This document shows, piece after piece, positions 17,751 through 27,541 of a DNA stretch of 64,000 nt. Source of the stretch: Candidatus Sulfotelmatobacter sp. (GTDB lineage: Bacteria > Acidobacteriota > Terriglobia > Terriglobales > Acidobacteriaceae). A program made the translations under genes and the position numbers. The number at the start of each line of letters is the position of its first letter. The first letter of the stretch is position 1. A model generated the notes under the pieces. That model saw nothing but the letters and a program-made list of their open reading frames with translations. It did no database searches and was not told the DNA's origin. The DNA lies in NCBI GenBank assembly GCA_017883385.1, contig JADGNQ010000006.1:1-64000 (forward strand). The letters are read 5' to 3'.

Positions 17751-17790
17751 AAAGAAAAACCCACCGCCAGATCGCTTCTGGCGGTGGGTT
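17751..17790 (-). terminator. Attenuator-type terminator ahead of aspartokinase
   Basis: On the minus strand AACCCACCGCCAG pairs perfectly over 13 bp with CTGGCGGTGGGTT around a 7-base loop (plus-strand arms 17758-17770 and 17778-17790), followed by a T-rich tract. It lies between the leader peptide and lysC. The leader's own CTGGAGGACGGG can pair partly with the 5' arm (CTGG/CCAG, GG/CC, GGG/CCC), a plausible antiterminator. The stem is nearly identical to that of the cysteine attenuator at 12282-12313. Confidence 0.8.
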
Positions 17791-17818
17791 CGGTGAACTT
17801 ACTTAAGATTGCCTTACT

Positions 17819-17914
17819 TCATCCGTTCCCGTCCTCCAGAAGACACGTAATTCGTGTCGACATGCCTGTGCCTGTCGATGTAATTCGTGCGTTCTTGTGG
17901 ATGAGGGTTTTCAT
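17819..17914 (-). CDS. Thr/Ile-rich leader peptide of aspartokinase
   Basis: A 31-codon frame from ATG 17914 to TGA 17819. Its central part, ARITSTGTGMSTRIT, carries five of the peptide's six threonines and two of its three isoleucines, much like the E. coli thr leader in character. It is followed by a terminator and lysC. The direct repeat CGAATTAC (Arg-Ile-Thr twice) and a GACACG/CGTGTC hairpin lie within it. No strong Shine-Dalgarno is present. An upstream in-frame extension to 18004 is possible. Interpretation as an attenuation peptide is inference from composition and position. Confidence 0.65.
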   Translation of the reverse strand: MKTLIHKNARITSTGTGMSTRITCLLEDGNG

Positions 17915-18027
17915 GAAGAGTCGTCTACAGACTACAAACACCAGCAGTGAAAGGCTATGCCAACTGGCTTTTCCTTGGAAATTCAAAATTCCGATGGCAT
18001 CCATCGAAATTTCAGGTCCACGTGACT

Positions 18028-18930
18028 CTATGAGTCCGTCTTCTTCATTTGCGTTGCGAATTGACGCAACAGTGCGACAAATGCGGTCGAAGCCACCGAG
18101 AGCGTCCGGTCCTTCCGGTAGGCCAGTCCAAGTTCGCGGTACAGCACGGCGTCTTCCAGATCGATCAGCTTGACCCGGCCTGATTCCACTTCATCGCGGG
18201 CGAACGACGCGCTGATGAGTGACACGCCCAGGTCTGCGGCCACGAAGCTCTTGATCATCCCAATGCTGGGCAATTCCATTCGAACCTGCAACTCAGCGCT
18301 ATAAGGTCGAAAGAGCTTGTCCAGCAGCCTGCGCGTATGGCCTGTTTTCGGGAACAGCAACGGGTACTTCACGATCTCCTTGACCGGCACCACCTTGAAC
18401 TTGGCCAGCGGATTCTTGGGGCTCACCATCAACATCAGCTTGTCGCGGAAAATGGGCTGAATCTTCAGACTTGGAGACTGAATGGGCAACGTGAGAATGC
18501 CGACCTCCACCGACCCGTTTTCCAGTTTTTCCACGATCTTGTAGCTGAAATTTCGATAGATGCTGATCTGCACCGGTGGATAGCGCCGGCAGTATTCGCC
18601 GAACACCTCGGGCAGAACGTACAGGCACGTCGCCTCGTTGGCGCCCACCCGCAACGTGCCCCGAGGCGTACCGCTGTGGTCCGCCACCGCCATCAGCGAT
18701 TCATCGCGCAGATTCTTGAGCCGCTCGGCATATTCGTAAAAAACCTGACCCGCGGGGGTCAATTTGACGGTCTTGCCGGAGCGGTCGAGCAGTCGGTCGC
18801 CGTACTCCTGCTCCAGTTGCCGGATTTGCGCACTAACCGCCGACTGCGAACGGAAAACCTTCTCCCCGGCGCGGGAAAAACTGCCCTGCCGGGCAACTTC
18901 CAGGAACGTAATGAGCTGATCAAAGTCCAT
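18028..18930 (-). CDS. LysR-family transcriptional regulator
   Basis: 300-residue LysR-type regulator. The N-terminal winged helix reads FLEVARQGSFSRAGEKVF followed by SQSAVSAQIRQLEQ, and the rest matches the periplasmic-binding-like effector domain. It is divergent from gltB across 260 bases; in Bacillus a LysR protein (GltC) sits divergently beside glutamate synthase, so control of gltBD is a reasonable guess. A palindrome at 18961-18973 in its own promoter region could be an autoregulatory site. Effector unknown. Confidence 0.88.
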   Translation of the reverse strand: MDFDQLITFLEVARQGSFSRAGEKVFRSQSAVSAQIRQLEQEYGDRLLDRSGKTVKLTPAGQVFYEYAERLKNLRDESLMAVADHSGTPRGTLRVGANEATCLYVLPEVFGEYCRRYPPVQISIYRNFSYKIVEKLENGSVEVGILTLPIQSPSLKIQPIFRDKLMLMVSPKNPLAKFKVVPVKEIVKYPLLFPKTGHTRRLLDKLFRPYSAELQVRMELPSIGMIKSFVAADLGVSLISASFARDEVESGRVKLIDLEDAVLYRELGLAYRKDRTLSVASTAFVALLRQFATQMKKTDS

Positions 18931-18960
18931 TGTGGTTTCAGCGAATTATAGCGAACTTCC

Positions 18961-18973
18961 CCTCGATTCGAGG
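18961..18973. promoter_or_regulatory. Palindrome CCTCGATTCGAGG upstream of LysR gene
   Basis: Perfect 6-bp arms around a central T, 30 bases before the LysR start and within the divergent LysR-gltB gap (18931-19190). LysR proteins usually bind T-N11-A type dyads, which I could not assign confidently here. A possible operator or hairpin only. Confidence 0.35.
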
Positions 18974-19190
18974 TTAATTACTCGGAATCAACCGACCACC
19001 AACGCGTCCTGAAATTTGCATGCGTTGCATCGAAATTCTGCATTGTACTTTGCTCGCCACAAGACGATATTAAAGAGAGTACAAAGCTCTGTTCCTGAGC
19101 AAGTGTGCTAGTGTGCGACACTCTGTCGCCCTGCAAGGGACGCCCAAGAACAACTGATTCGAAAGGAATTGAGTCCACCGGACGAGGTCC

Positions 19191-22100
19191 ATGACGACGC
19201 GTCTCAACCCGAGAAGTGGCCTGCCCCCCGCCCAGGGTCTTTACGACCCCGCGCACGAGCACGATGCCTGCGGGATCGGGTTCGTCGCCAGCATCAGCGG
19301 CAACAAAAGCCACGACATCATCAAGAAGGGGATTCAGGTCCTTCTGAATCTCGCCCATCGCGGTGCGTGTGGCTGCGATCCGGAAACCGGCGACGGCGCG
19401 GGCGTACTCATCCAGATTCCGCACAAGTTCTTCGTCCGCGAGTGCGAAAAGCTTGGCTTCACCCTGCCGAAGCCCGGAACTTATGGCGTGGGCATGACGT
19501 TCCTTCCGGTCGAGAAGCACCCGCGTTTGCAGTGTGAGGGCATTCTCGAGCGCATCGTGCGCGAGGAAGGCCTGACCTTGCTGGGTTGGCGTGACACGCC
19601 GGTCTATGCCTCCGCAATCGGCCGCGTGGCTCGTGCCTCTCAGCCCTACATTCAGCAGATCTTCGTGCGCTGCGATTCCTGTATGGACGAAGACACCTTC
19701 GAGCGCAAGCTCTACGTCGTGCGCAAGCGTGCGGAAAATGAGATTCGCGAGTCCGGGGTTGAAGATGCGGAGATGTTCTACATTCCTTCGCTCTCCTGTC
19801 GGACCATCGTCTACAAAGGCCTGCTGCTTGCCCCGCAGATCGCAAACTTCTACCGCGAACTCTCCGATCCTGATGCCGTTAGCGCGTTGTGCCTGGTCCA
19901 CCAGCGCTTCTCGACCAATACGTTTCCGAGTTGGCAACGCGCCCATCCTTACCGCTACATCGCACACAACGGCGAGATCAACACGCTTCGCGGCAACGTC
20001 AACTGGATGCAAGCTCGCCAGTCCCTGCTGCAGTCGCCTCTTTTTGGCGACGACATAAAAAAGCTGCATCCCATCATTGCTCCAGACGGTAGCGACTCGG
20101 CGAACTTCGACAACGCGGTGGAGTTGCTTCTCCTGTCGGGACGCAGCCTCCCCCACGTTATGGCCATGCTGATTCCCGAGGCCTGGTCGGGCAATCCCCA
20201 CATGAAGCCGGAGAAGCGCGCCTTCTACGAGTACCACGCCTGCCTAATGGAGCCCTGGGACGGCCCTGCCGCGATCGCTTTCACCGACGGGCGCGTCATC
20301 GGAGCGACCCTCGACCGCAACGGCCTCCGCCCCGGACGCTACGTCGTGACGCACGATGATCTGGTCGTCATGGCCTCGGAAGCGGGCGTGCTCGACATCG
20401 CTCCCGAGCTAGTGAAGCGCAAAGGTCGCCTGCAGCCGGGGAAGATGTTCCTGGTCGACACGGTTGAAGGCCGCATCATCTCTGATAAAGAGATTAAGCA
20501 GACGCTCGCGTCGCGCCAGCCCTACGCTGAGTGGTTGAGAGAAAACCAGATCACCATCGATCAGTTGCCCGACCCCACGCGCATGCATCATCCGGACGCA
20601 GAAACCCTTCTCCGCCGCCAGCGTGCCTTCGGCTACAGCGACGAAGACCTGCGAATGATTGTGGGCCCCATGGCTGCTAAGGGAGAAGAGCCTATCGGCT
20701 CGATGGGTACCGACACACCCCTGGCCTGCCTCTCCGACAAACCGCAGTCGCTCTTTAACTATTTCAAGCAGCTCTTCGCGCAGGTGACCAATCCTCCCAT
20801 CGATCCCATCCGCGAAGAGATGGTGATGTCGCTCATCAGCTATATCGGAAGCGAGCGCAACATCCTCGAGGAAGCGCCCGAGAACTGTCACATGCTGAAG
20901 CTGGCGCATCCGCTGCTCAGCAATCGCGAATTGGAGAAGCTGCGCCGCGTCTCGAACCGCGATCTGCTCGCGACTACGCTGCCCGCGCTCTTCCGTGCAA
21001 GCGAAGGCGAAGCAGGACTTAAGCGTGCTCTCGACGAACTGTGCCAGAGGGCTTCCCTCGCAGTGAAAGCCGGATACTCGCTGATGATTCTCTCCGATCG
21101 CGGCGTGGACAAAGACTACGCACCCATTCCGTGTCTGCTGGCCCTGGCGGCCGTGCACAATCTGCTGGTGCGAGAAGAAACGCGAACCCAGGTTGCCTTG
21201 ATCACCGAATCGGGCGAGCCGCGCGAAGTCATGCACTTTGCGTTGCTCAGCGGTTACGGAGCCAGTGCCATCAATCCTTATCTTGCGCTGGAGACTGTTG
21301 AAAACCTGGCTTGGCGCGGCGAGTTAGGCGACGGCATCACGCCTGAAACGGCTGTCAAGCACTTCATGAAGGCGATCAAGAAGGGCCTGCTGAAAACCTT
21401 CTCCAAGATGGGCATCTCTACTCTGCAAAGCTATCAGGGAGCGCAGGTCTTCGAGGCCATCGGCCTGAACAAAGAACTGGTGGACGCGTACTTCACGGGC
21501 ACAACCTCGCGGATCGAGGGCATTGGACTCTCCGTCCTGGCCACCGAGGCTCAACTGAAACACGAATACGCATTCCGCCCTCTAAGCGAGTTCGAGACTG
21601 AACTTTCGGTCGGTGGCAGCTATCACCAGCGGGTCAACGGCGAATATCACCTGCTCAATCCGCAGACCATTAGCAAACTGCAGCAGGCCGTACGTCAGGA
21701 CAGCTTCAAGACATTTGAGGAATACACGAACCTCATCGACAACCAGAGCGCGAACCTCTGCACGCTGCGCGGTCTGATGAAGTTGAAAAAGAGCGATACT
21801 CCGGTTCCGCTTGAAGAGGTGGAGCCGGCTAAGGAGATCGTGAAGCGCTTCAATACCGGCGCCATGTCGTTCGGATCGATCAGCAAGGAGGCGCACGAAA
21901 CGCTGGCCATCGCCATGAACCGCATCGGCGGCAAGTCCAACACCGGTGAGGGCGGCGAAGACGAAGAGCGATTCAATCCCGACTCGAACGGCGATTTGCG
22001 GCGCAGCGCCGTGAAGCAGGTGGCCTCGGCGCGTTTCGGCGTGACCGCCAACTACCTCGTGAACGCCGATGAATTGCAGATCAAGATGGCTCAGGGCGCA

Positions 22101-23783
22101 AAGCCCGGCGAGGGCGGCCAACTCCCCGGACATAAGGTTGATGAAGTGATCGCACGCCTGCGGCATTCGATCCCTGGAGTGGGGCTTATCTCCCCGCCGC
22201 CGCATCACGACATTTACTCGATCGAAGATCTCGCGCAACTGATCTACGACCTGAAGAATGTGAATCCGACCGCTCGCATCGCCGTAAAGCTCGTCGCGGA
22301 AATCGGCGTAGGTACGGTTGCTGCTGGCGTGGCCAAGGCCCATGCCGACGTCGTTCTGATCAGCGGGGACACTGGGGGCACGGGCGCCTCACCCCTCAGT
22401 TCCATCAAGCACGCCGGAATCCCGTGGGAGCTTGGATTGGCGGAAACCCAGCAGGTACTTCTGTTGAATGATCTCCGCAGCCGCATCCGCGTTCAGACCG
22501 ACGGCAAACTCCAGACTGGCCGCGACGTTGCCATTGCTGCACTGTTGGGCGCCGAAGAATTCGGTTTTGCCACGACTCCGCTAATCGCGATGGGCTGCAT
22601 CATGATGCGCAAATGCCATCTGAACACTTGTTCGGTTGGCATCGCCACGCAAGATCCCGTGCTGCGCAAGCAGTTTCAAGGGCAGCCCGAGCACGTCATC
22701 AATTTCTTTTTCTTCATCGCCGAGCAGCTTCGCCAATACATGGCGGAACTGGGCTTCCGGACCGTGGACGAGATGGTCGGTCGCGTCGACATGCTCGACG
22801 TGGAGCCCGCAGTCGATCACTGGAAGGCCCGCGGTCTGGATTTCTCCGCGATACTCTACAACCCGCCCGTTCCCTCGCGCGTGGCGCGCCGTTGCGTGCA
22901 CAGCCAGGATCACGGTCTTGACCACGCCCTTGACCATCAACTGGTCGAGCACTCTCTGGATGCTTTGCTGAGCCTGAGAAATGTTGAAATCAATTTGCCG
23001 GTGCGCAACGTGCATCGCTCGGTGGGCACAATATTAAGTGGAGAAATCGCGCGCCGCTACGGCTCGGCCGGGTTGCCTGACGACACAATTCGTATCCATC
23101 TCGCGGGTTCTGCGGGCCAGAGCCTCGGCGCATTCCTCGCCAAGGGAGTCACACTCACCCTCGAAGGCGACGCGAACGACTATGTGGGCAAGGGACTCTC
23201 AGGCGGCAAAGTGATCGTGTACCCGCCGCGCGATTCCAGCTTCGCTGCCGAGGAAAACATCATCATCGGCAATGTCGTACTTTACGGTGCCACGAGCGGC
23301 GAAGCATTTTTCAACGGCGTCGCCGGGGAACGGTTCGCTGTTCGCAACTCAGGTGCGACCGCGGTCGTTGAAGGCGTCGGCGACCACGGCTGCGAATACA
23401 TGACCAACGGGCTGGTCCTGGTGCTCGGCTCGTGCGGCAGGAATTTTGCTGCCGGCATGAGCGGCGGCGTCGCCTACGTTTTTGACGAACGTGGAGATTT
23501 CACCGAGAAGCGCTGCAATCTCGACTCGGTCGATCTCGAGCCCTTGCTCGATGAGCAGGATGTTCAACTCGTCAAGAGTCTCATCACGCGCCACCTGGAG
23601 TTGACCGGCAGCCGACGTGCCAAGTCGATCCTCGACAACTGGCAGGAAATGGCTTCTCGGTTCATCAAAGTCTTCCCGCACGAGTTCAAGCGAGTGCTGG
23701 GAGTGGGCCGCAGCCAGCAAGCCTATATTCCGGGCCAGCCGGACTCCGTACTAGCGCTTGCCGAGCAGGTGCAACATGGGTAA
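19191..23783 (+). CDS. gltB: Glutamate synthase large subunit
   Basis: 1530-residue large chain of NADPH-type glutamate synthase, making two glutamates from glutamine and 2-oxoglutarate. The glutaminase nucleophile is Cys27 within [10 protein letters not shown] (so N-terminal processing is expected). The FMN synthase region includes [10 protein letters not shown] and [15 protein letters not shown]. The [3Fe-4S] cysteines are in [15 protein letters not shown], and the C-terminal GXGXG beta-helix is present. Length is normal for the family. It overlaps gltD by 8 bases. Confidence 0.97.
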   Translation: MTTRLNPRSGLPPAQGLYDPAHEHDACGIGFVASISGNKSHDIIKKGIQVLLNLAHRGACGCDPETGDGAGVLIQIPHKFFVRECEKLGFTLPKPGTYGVGMTFLPVEKHPRLQCEGILERIVREEGLTLLGWRDTPVYASAIGRVARASQPYIQQIFVRCDSCMDEDTFERKLYVVRKRAENEIRESGVEDAEMFYIPSLSCRTIVYKGLLLAPQIANFYRELSDPDAVSALCLVHQRFSTNTFPSWQRAHPYRYIAHNGEINTLRGNVNWMQARQSLLQSPLFGDDIKKLHPIIAPDGSDSANFDNAVELLLLSGRSLPHVMAMLIPEAWSGNPHMKPEKRAFYEYHACLMEPWDGPAAIAFTDGRVIGATLDRNGLRPGRYVVTHDDLVVMASEAGVLDIAPELVKRKGRLQPGKMFLVDTVEGRIISDKEIKQTLASRQPYAEWLRENQITIDQLPDPTRMHHPDAETLLRRQRAFGYSDEDLRMIVGPMAAKGEEPIGSMGTDTPLACLSDKPQSLFNYFKQLFAQVTNPPIDPIREEMVMSLISYIGSERNILEEAPENCHMLKLAHPLLSNRELEKLRRVSNRDLLATTLPALFRASEGEAGLKRALDELCQRASLAVKAGYSLMILSDRGVDKDYAPIPCLLALAAVHNLLVREETRTQVALITESGEPREVMHFALLSGYGASAINPYLALETVENLAWRGELGDGITPETAVKHFMKAIKKGLLKTFSKMGISTLQSYQGAQVFEAIGLNKELVDAYFTGTTSRIEGIGLSVLATEAQLKHEYAFRPLSEFETELSVGGSYHQRVNGEYHLLNPQTISKLQQAVRQDSFKTFEEYTNLIDNQSANLCTLRGLMKLKKSDTPVPLEEVEPAKEIVKRFNTGAMSFGSISKEAHETLAIAMNRIGGKSNTGEGGEDEERFNPDSNGDLRRSAVKQVASARFGVTANYLVNADELQIKMAQGAKPGEGGQLPGHKVDEVIARLRHSIPGVGLISPPPHHDIYSIEDLAQLIYDLKNVNPTARIAVKLVAEIGVGTVAAGVAKAHADVVLISGDTGGTGASPLSSIKHAGIPWELGLAETQQVLLLNDLRSRIRVQTDGKLQTGRDVAIAALLGAEEFGFATTPLIAMGCIMMRKCHLNTCSVGIATQDPVLRKQFQGQPEHVINFFFFIAEQLRQYMAELGFRTVDEMVGRVDMLDVEPAVDHWKARGLDFSAILYNPPVPSRVARRCVHSQDHGLDHALDHQLVEHSLDALLSLRNVEINLPVRNVHRSVGTILSGEIARRYGSAGLPDDTIRIHLAGSAGQSLGAFLAKGVTLTLEGDANDYVGKGLSGGKVIVYPPRDSSFAAEENIIIGNVVLYGATSGEAFFNGVAGERFAVRNSGATAVVEGVGDHGCEYMTNGLVLVLGSCGRNFAAGMSGGVAYVFDERGDFTEKRCNLDSVDLEPLLDEQDVQLVKSLITRHLELTGSRRAKSILDNWQEMASRFIKVFPHEFKRVLGVGRSQQAYIPGQPDSVLALAEQVQHG

Positions 23784-25233
23784 GACCACCGGCTTCATGG
23801 ATTATTCGCGCGAACTGGCTCCGCGCCGTCCAGTCGCAGAGCGTGTCAACGACTGGTTCGAGATCTATCAGGATTTTCCCGAAGAGAAACTCCGCACCCA
23901 AGGTGCTCGCTGTATGGATTGCGGCGTTCCGTTCTGCCAAACCGGATGTCCCGTCAGCAACCTGATCCCCGACTGGAACGATCTTGTCTATCGCGGACGC
24001 TGGAAAGACGCCGTCCGCCAGTTGCACGCCACCAATAATTTTCCCGAATTTACCGGCCGCATCTGCCCCGCGCCGTGCGAAGCCTCATGCGTTCTGGGCA
24101 TCACGGCGCCGCCGGTCACGATCAAGCAGAACGAGAAGAATATTGTCGAGCGCGGCTTCCTCGAAGGCTGGATCCACGCCGAGCCACCAAAACATCGCAC
24201 CGGAAAAAAAGTGGCCATCGTCGGCTCGGGTCCTGCAGGCCTGGCCGCTGCGCAGCAACTGTGCCGCGCCGGCCATTCGGTCACGGTCTATGAAAAAGCG
24301 GACCGCATTGGCGGACTGCTCCGTTACGGTATCCCCGAGTTCAAGCTCGAGAAGCACATCATCGACCGCCGCATCGAGCAAATGTCGGCCGAGGGCGTGA
24401 AGTTCGTCACCAATGCGGAGGTTGGCAAGAATACCGCGGTCGAAGATCTGCGCCGCGACTTCGACGCCATCGTGCTGGCTGGCGGTTCCGAGCAACCGCG
24501 CGATCTGAAAATCCCTGGACGCGAGTTGAGCGGAATTCACTACGCGATGGAATTCCTCCCGCAGCAAAACAAGCGCTGCCTGGGAGACACGCTCGATCCC
24601 GCAGTCGACATTCTCGCGACGGGCAAGCGCGTCGTCATTATCGGAGGGGGCGACACCGGCGCCGACTGCCTGGGCACTGTCCATCGCCAGAAGCCAGTCT
24701 CCGTTCATCAGTTCGAGATCATGCCCAAACCGCCCGACGAGCGATCTCCACAGACGCCCTGGCCGCTCTGGCCCATGCAACTACGGACAGAGGGTGCGCA
24801 CGAAGAGGGTGGCGTGCGCGATTGGAGCATCGCCACCACAAAGTTCACCGGCGACAACGGCAACGTCCAGCAACTTCACGCAGTAAGGGTTGGCCCTCCC
24901 CCGAAGTTCGGCCCCATTCCCGGCACTGAGTTCACCATGGACGCCGACCTGATCCTCATCGCCATGGGTTTCCTCGGCCCTGTGCGCAACGGCATGATCG
25001 AGCAGTTAGGCGTCCAACTCGACAATCGCGGGAACGTCGCGACCGACCAGAACTACATGTCGTCAGTTCCGGGTGTGTTCGCCGCGGGCGACATGCGCCG
25101 CGGCCAATCGCTCGTCGTATGGGCCATTTCCGAAGGCCGCAAGGCCGCTTCTGGGGTCGATGCCTACTTGAAGACGTCGCAGGTTCGCCCGGCCGTTCCC
25201 CTCGTTTCCACCGCGCGACAAATCGCCTCGTGA
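23776..25233 (+). CDS. gltD: Glutamate synthase small subunit
   Basis: 485-residue FAD/NADPH-binding chain feeding electrons to GltB. The N-terminal Fe-S region has [14 protein letters not shown] and CPAPCEASC. The FAD Rossmann motif is [17 protein letters not shown], and the NADPH motif [18 protein letters not shown] 23776 lies inside the end of gltB (stop 23783); the longer frame from 23758 lacks support. The two genes form a standard gltBD operon. Confidence 0.96.
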   Translation: MGKTTGFMDYSRELAPRRPVAERVNDWFEIYQDFPEEKLRTQGARCMDCGVPFCQTGCPVSNLIPDWNDLVYRGRWKDAVRQLHATNNFPEFTGRICPAPCEASCVLGITAPPVTIKQNEKNIVERGFLEGWIHAEPPKHRTGKKVAIVGSGPAGLAAAQQLCRAGHSVTVYEKADRIGGLLRYGIPEFKLEKHIIDRRIEQMSAEGVKFVTNAEVGKNTAVEDLRRDFDAIVLAGGSEQPRDLKIPGRELSGIHYAMEFLPQQNKRCLGDTLDPAVDILATGKRVVIIGGGDTGADCLGTVHRQKPVSVHQFEIMPKPPDERSPQTPWPLWPMQLRTEGAHEEGGVRDWSIATTKFTGDNGNVQQLHAVRVGPPPKFGPIPGTEFTMDADLILIAMGFLGPVRNGMIEQLGVQLDNRGNVATDQNYMSSVPGVFAAGDMRRGQSLVVWAISEGRKAASGVDAYLKTSQVRPAVPLVSTARQIAS

Positions 25234-25387
25234 TTCCGCAACCCTCGTGGACCGACAGCAATGGTTTGCTTTCGTGTCCCTTCGTGTCCTTCGTGGTTTA
25301 TGAATTGAAGAACATCATCCTGACTCCAATCCATGACGAGACCGAAGATGCAGCGACAAGATGCAGTAAGATGACTGCGCACCCGTC
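25234..25387. repeat. Intergenic gap with TTCGTGTCCTTCGTGG-type repeat
   Basis: Between gltD and ilvA, positions 25271-25298 read TTCGTGTCCC then TTCGTGTCCTTCGTGGTT, an imperfect 10-base direct repeat of a type scattered in many soil-bacterial genomes (recollection). No gene seen; the ilvA promoter is probably here or read-through from gltD occurs. Confidence 0.45.
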
Positions 25388-26596
25388 ATGATCCAACTCT
25401 CCGACATCCAGGCTGCTCTTGGCAGAATTCGCGCCGACATTCGCGTCTCCCCCTGCACCCACTCGGAAACATTTTCCGGCCTTACCCACAATTCCATCTT
25501 CCTCAAGCTCGACAATCAGCAACGCACCGGCGCGTTCAAGGAGCGAGGAGCCCTGAACAAACTGCTGACTCTTACCGCCGACGAGCGCTCGCGCGGCGTA
25601 ATCGCAGCCTCTGCCGGCAATCACGCACAGGGCGTCGCGTATCACGCCGGAAAGCACGGCATCCGTGCCCGCATCGTCATGCCCCTGCCCACGCCGCTCA
25701 CCAAAGTTTCCGCGACTCGCGCCTATGGCGCCGAAGTTGTCTTGCACGGCACGAATTACGACGAAGCCTACGAAAAAGCTGTCGAGCAGAGCCAGCAGGA
25801 CGGCCTTACTCTCATTCACGCTTTCGACGATGACGCCGTCATCGCAGGACAGGGAACTCTCGGCCTGGAAATCCTGCAGCAACATCCTGACATCGAGGTC
25901 ATCGTGTCGCCCATTGGTGGGGGCGGGCTCATTGGCGGAGTCGCCTGTGCCGTCAAAGAAACAAATCCCGCGGTGCAGATCTTCGGAGTTCAACCCTCCA
26001 GGATTCCCTCCATGAAAGCCGCGGTCGCAGCGGGCAAGCCCGTCACGCTGAACTCCGCCAAGACAATCGCCGACGGCATCGCCGTCCGCCGCGCCGGAGA
26101 ACGCACCCTCCCGCTGGTTCAGAAGTACGTCGACGACATCGTTACGGTGGAAGAAGAAGAAATCGCGAACGCGATTCTCCTGTTGCTGGAGCGCGAGAAG
26201 ACTCTGGCCGAGGGTGCCGGAGCAGCGGCCATCGCCGCGGTCCTGAACCGCAAGCTACCGCTGCAGGGCAAACGAATCGCTGTCCTTGTCTGCGGCGGCA
26301 ACATCGACGTCACCTTACTCTCGCGCATCATCGAGCGCGGCTTGGTGAAGGACGGCCGTCTGGTTCGCCTGCGCGTTCACCTGCCCGATTATCCCGGTGC
26401 GCTGTACCGCCTCACCGGAATCCTCGCTGATCATCGCGCCAACATCGTCGAGACCGCTTACGACCGCGCCTACCACGGAGTGAATCTGGGCGACACCGCC
26501 ATCGACATCACCATGGAGACCCGAGGTCCTGATCACATCACAGAACTTCTAGGCGCACTGGTGTCCGCGGGTTACACGCACGAGAGAATTCTGTGA
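25388..26596 (+). CDS. ilvA: Threonine ammonia-lyase with C-terminal ACT-like domain
   Basis: 402-residue PLP enzyme deaminating threonine to 2-oxobutyrate, the entry to isoleucine synthesis (or catabolic). The PLP lysine is K51 in RTGAFKERGA, and the phosphate loop reads SPIGGGGLIGG. The last 70 or so residues look like an ACT domain (LPDYPGALYRLTGILADHRANIVE). The length of about 400 residues with one ACT domain fits the shorter form, not the two-ACT biosynthetic form of about 510 residues. No leader peptide found upstream. Confidence 0.9.
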   Translation: MIQLSDIQAALGRIRADIRVSPCTHSETFSGLTHNSIFLKLDNQQRTGAFKERGALNKLLTLTADERSRGVIAASAGNHAQGVAYHAGKHGIRARIVMPLPTPLTKVSATRAYGAEVVLHGTNYDEAYEKAVEQSQQDGLTLIHAFDDDAVIAGQGTLGLEILQQHPDIEVIVSPIGGGGLIGGVACAVKETNPAVQIFGVQPSRIPSMKAAVAAGKPVTLNSAKTIADGIAVRRAGERTLPLVQKYVDDIVTVEEEEIANAILLLLEREKTLAEGAGAAAIAAVLNRKLPLQGKRIAVLVCGGNIDVTLLSRIIERGLVKDGRLVRLRVHLPDYPGALYRLTGILADHRANIVETAYDRAYHGVNLGDTAIDITMETRGPDHITELLGALVSAGYTHERIL

Positions 26597-26624
26597 CAGA
26601 TGATCTGCGCAGCCGATTGAGAAC

Positions 26625-27314
26625 TCAAGGCTGCCATGTACTAACTGGAGTCTTTCCGCCACCACGACACAGTAAGACGCAAAGTAAAATGCCCCCCCCC
26701 GCGGCTCCGGCGCCAATCCATTTCGGGTTCAAGATGCTACTAGGACTCGCGGGTCGTGCCGGAGCCCCGCACGCTTCGGTTACGTCGTAGTTCTTCTGCT
26801 CTCCCTCACGCACGGTGCCTCCGTGCGACGATTCGTTCTCCGTCGCAGCCTTCCGCTGACTCATCTGATGCTCGACGTTCACATCATCCTTGCGCGCTGC
26901 GACCTGCACCGTTCCATTCACATCGGTCACCTCGTACTGGGTCCATTCGTTGAGAACCGGTACCACCGTGATGCAGTTCACTCGCACTTTAAAGCGCTTC
27001 GAAGTACCCACAGAAACGCCGCCATGATCCAGCTCAAACAGCCCTTCCTGAAGCTTGCCCACCGTTTCCGGCTGGATGAGAACCGTAGATCCATCCAGAG
27101 TCAGGTTCGCCGAAAACCCAGGCTTGGTTTCCAACAGGTCTCCGGGGAAAACCGCAGACGAATCCCGCGCCTCGTATCCGTTCACCCATACTCCACCCTG
27201 CGTATGTAGAATTGCCGCTCCAGTCTGGCCCGGTCCCGTTTGACCCAATAGTGACACCGGAACGATCACCAACATGGCCCAGCAAAGAGAAAGACGTAAG
27301 ATCGACACACTCAT
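26625..27314 (-). CDS. FecR-like exported protein with C-terminal membrane segment
   Basis: About 229 residues. An N-terminal signal peptide is followed by a FecR-type beta domain: an inner repeat, the sequence GDLLETKPGFSANLTLDGSTVLI, and a later VNGTVQVAARK. The C-terminus has a hydrophobic segment (IGAGAAGGGILLCVLLC) ending in a charged tail. ATG 27314 is chosen; a TTG at 27335 preceded by AGGTGAG is an alternative. A run of nine C (nine G in the coding strand) at 26693-26701 falls in the membrane-segment codons. Function unknown; not beside a sigma factor as typical FecR would be. Confidence 0.65.
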   Translation of the reverse strand: MSVSILRLSLCWAMLVIVPVSLLGQTGPGQTGAAILHTQGGVWVNGYEARDSSAVFPGDLLETKPGFSANLTLDGSTVLIQPETVGKLQEGLFELDHGGVSVGTSKRFKVRVNCITVVPVLNEWTQYEVTDVNGTVQVAARKDDVNVEHQMSQRKAATENESSHGGTVREGEQKNYDVTEACGAPARPASPSSILNPKWIGAGAAGGGILLCVLLCRGGGKTPVSTWQP

Positions 27315-27541
27315 CCTAGAGGCCCATTTCCACAAGACTCACCTGTGAAAATCGTAGCTGGGGGTGCCCGAATCGTCTATTGGCACTCTGGATGACCGGC
27401 GCTTGAGCCGCTATCGCCGTGAGGTTTCTGTGCTGTTAGGTCGCCGCTTACCGTTCTTGTAACGGTTTTCTCCCCTGGGTAAAACTTTGTAAACCATGGA
27501 GTTCCACGGCTCGCGGAGATGTAAATTAGAAGGTGGGGCGT

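Noticed and set aside
25234-25387. Leader peptide for ilvA like that of lysC
   Set aside because: No Ile/Thr-rich frame or terminator is present in the gap.
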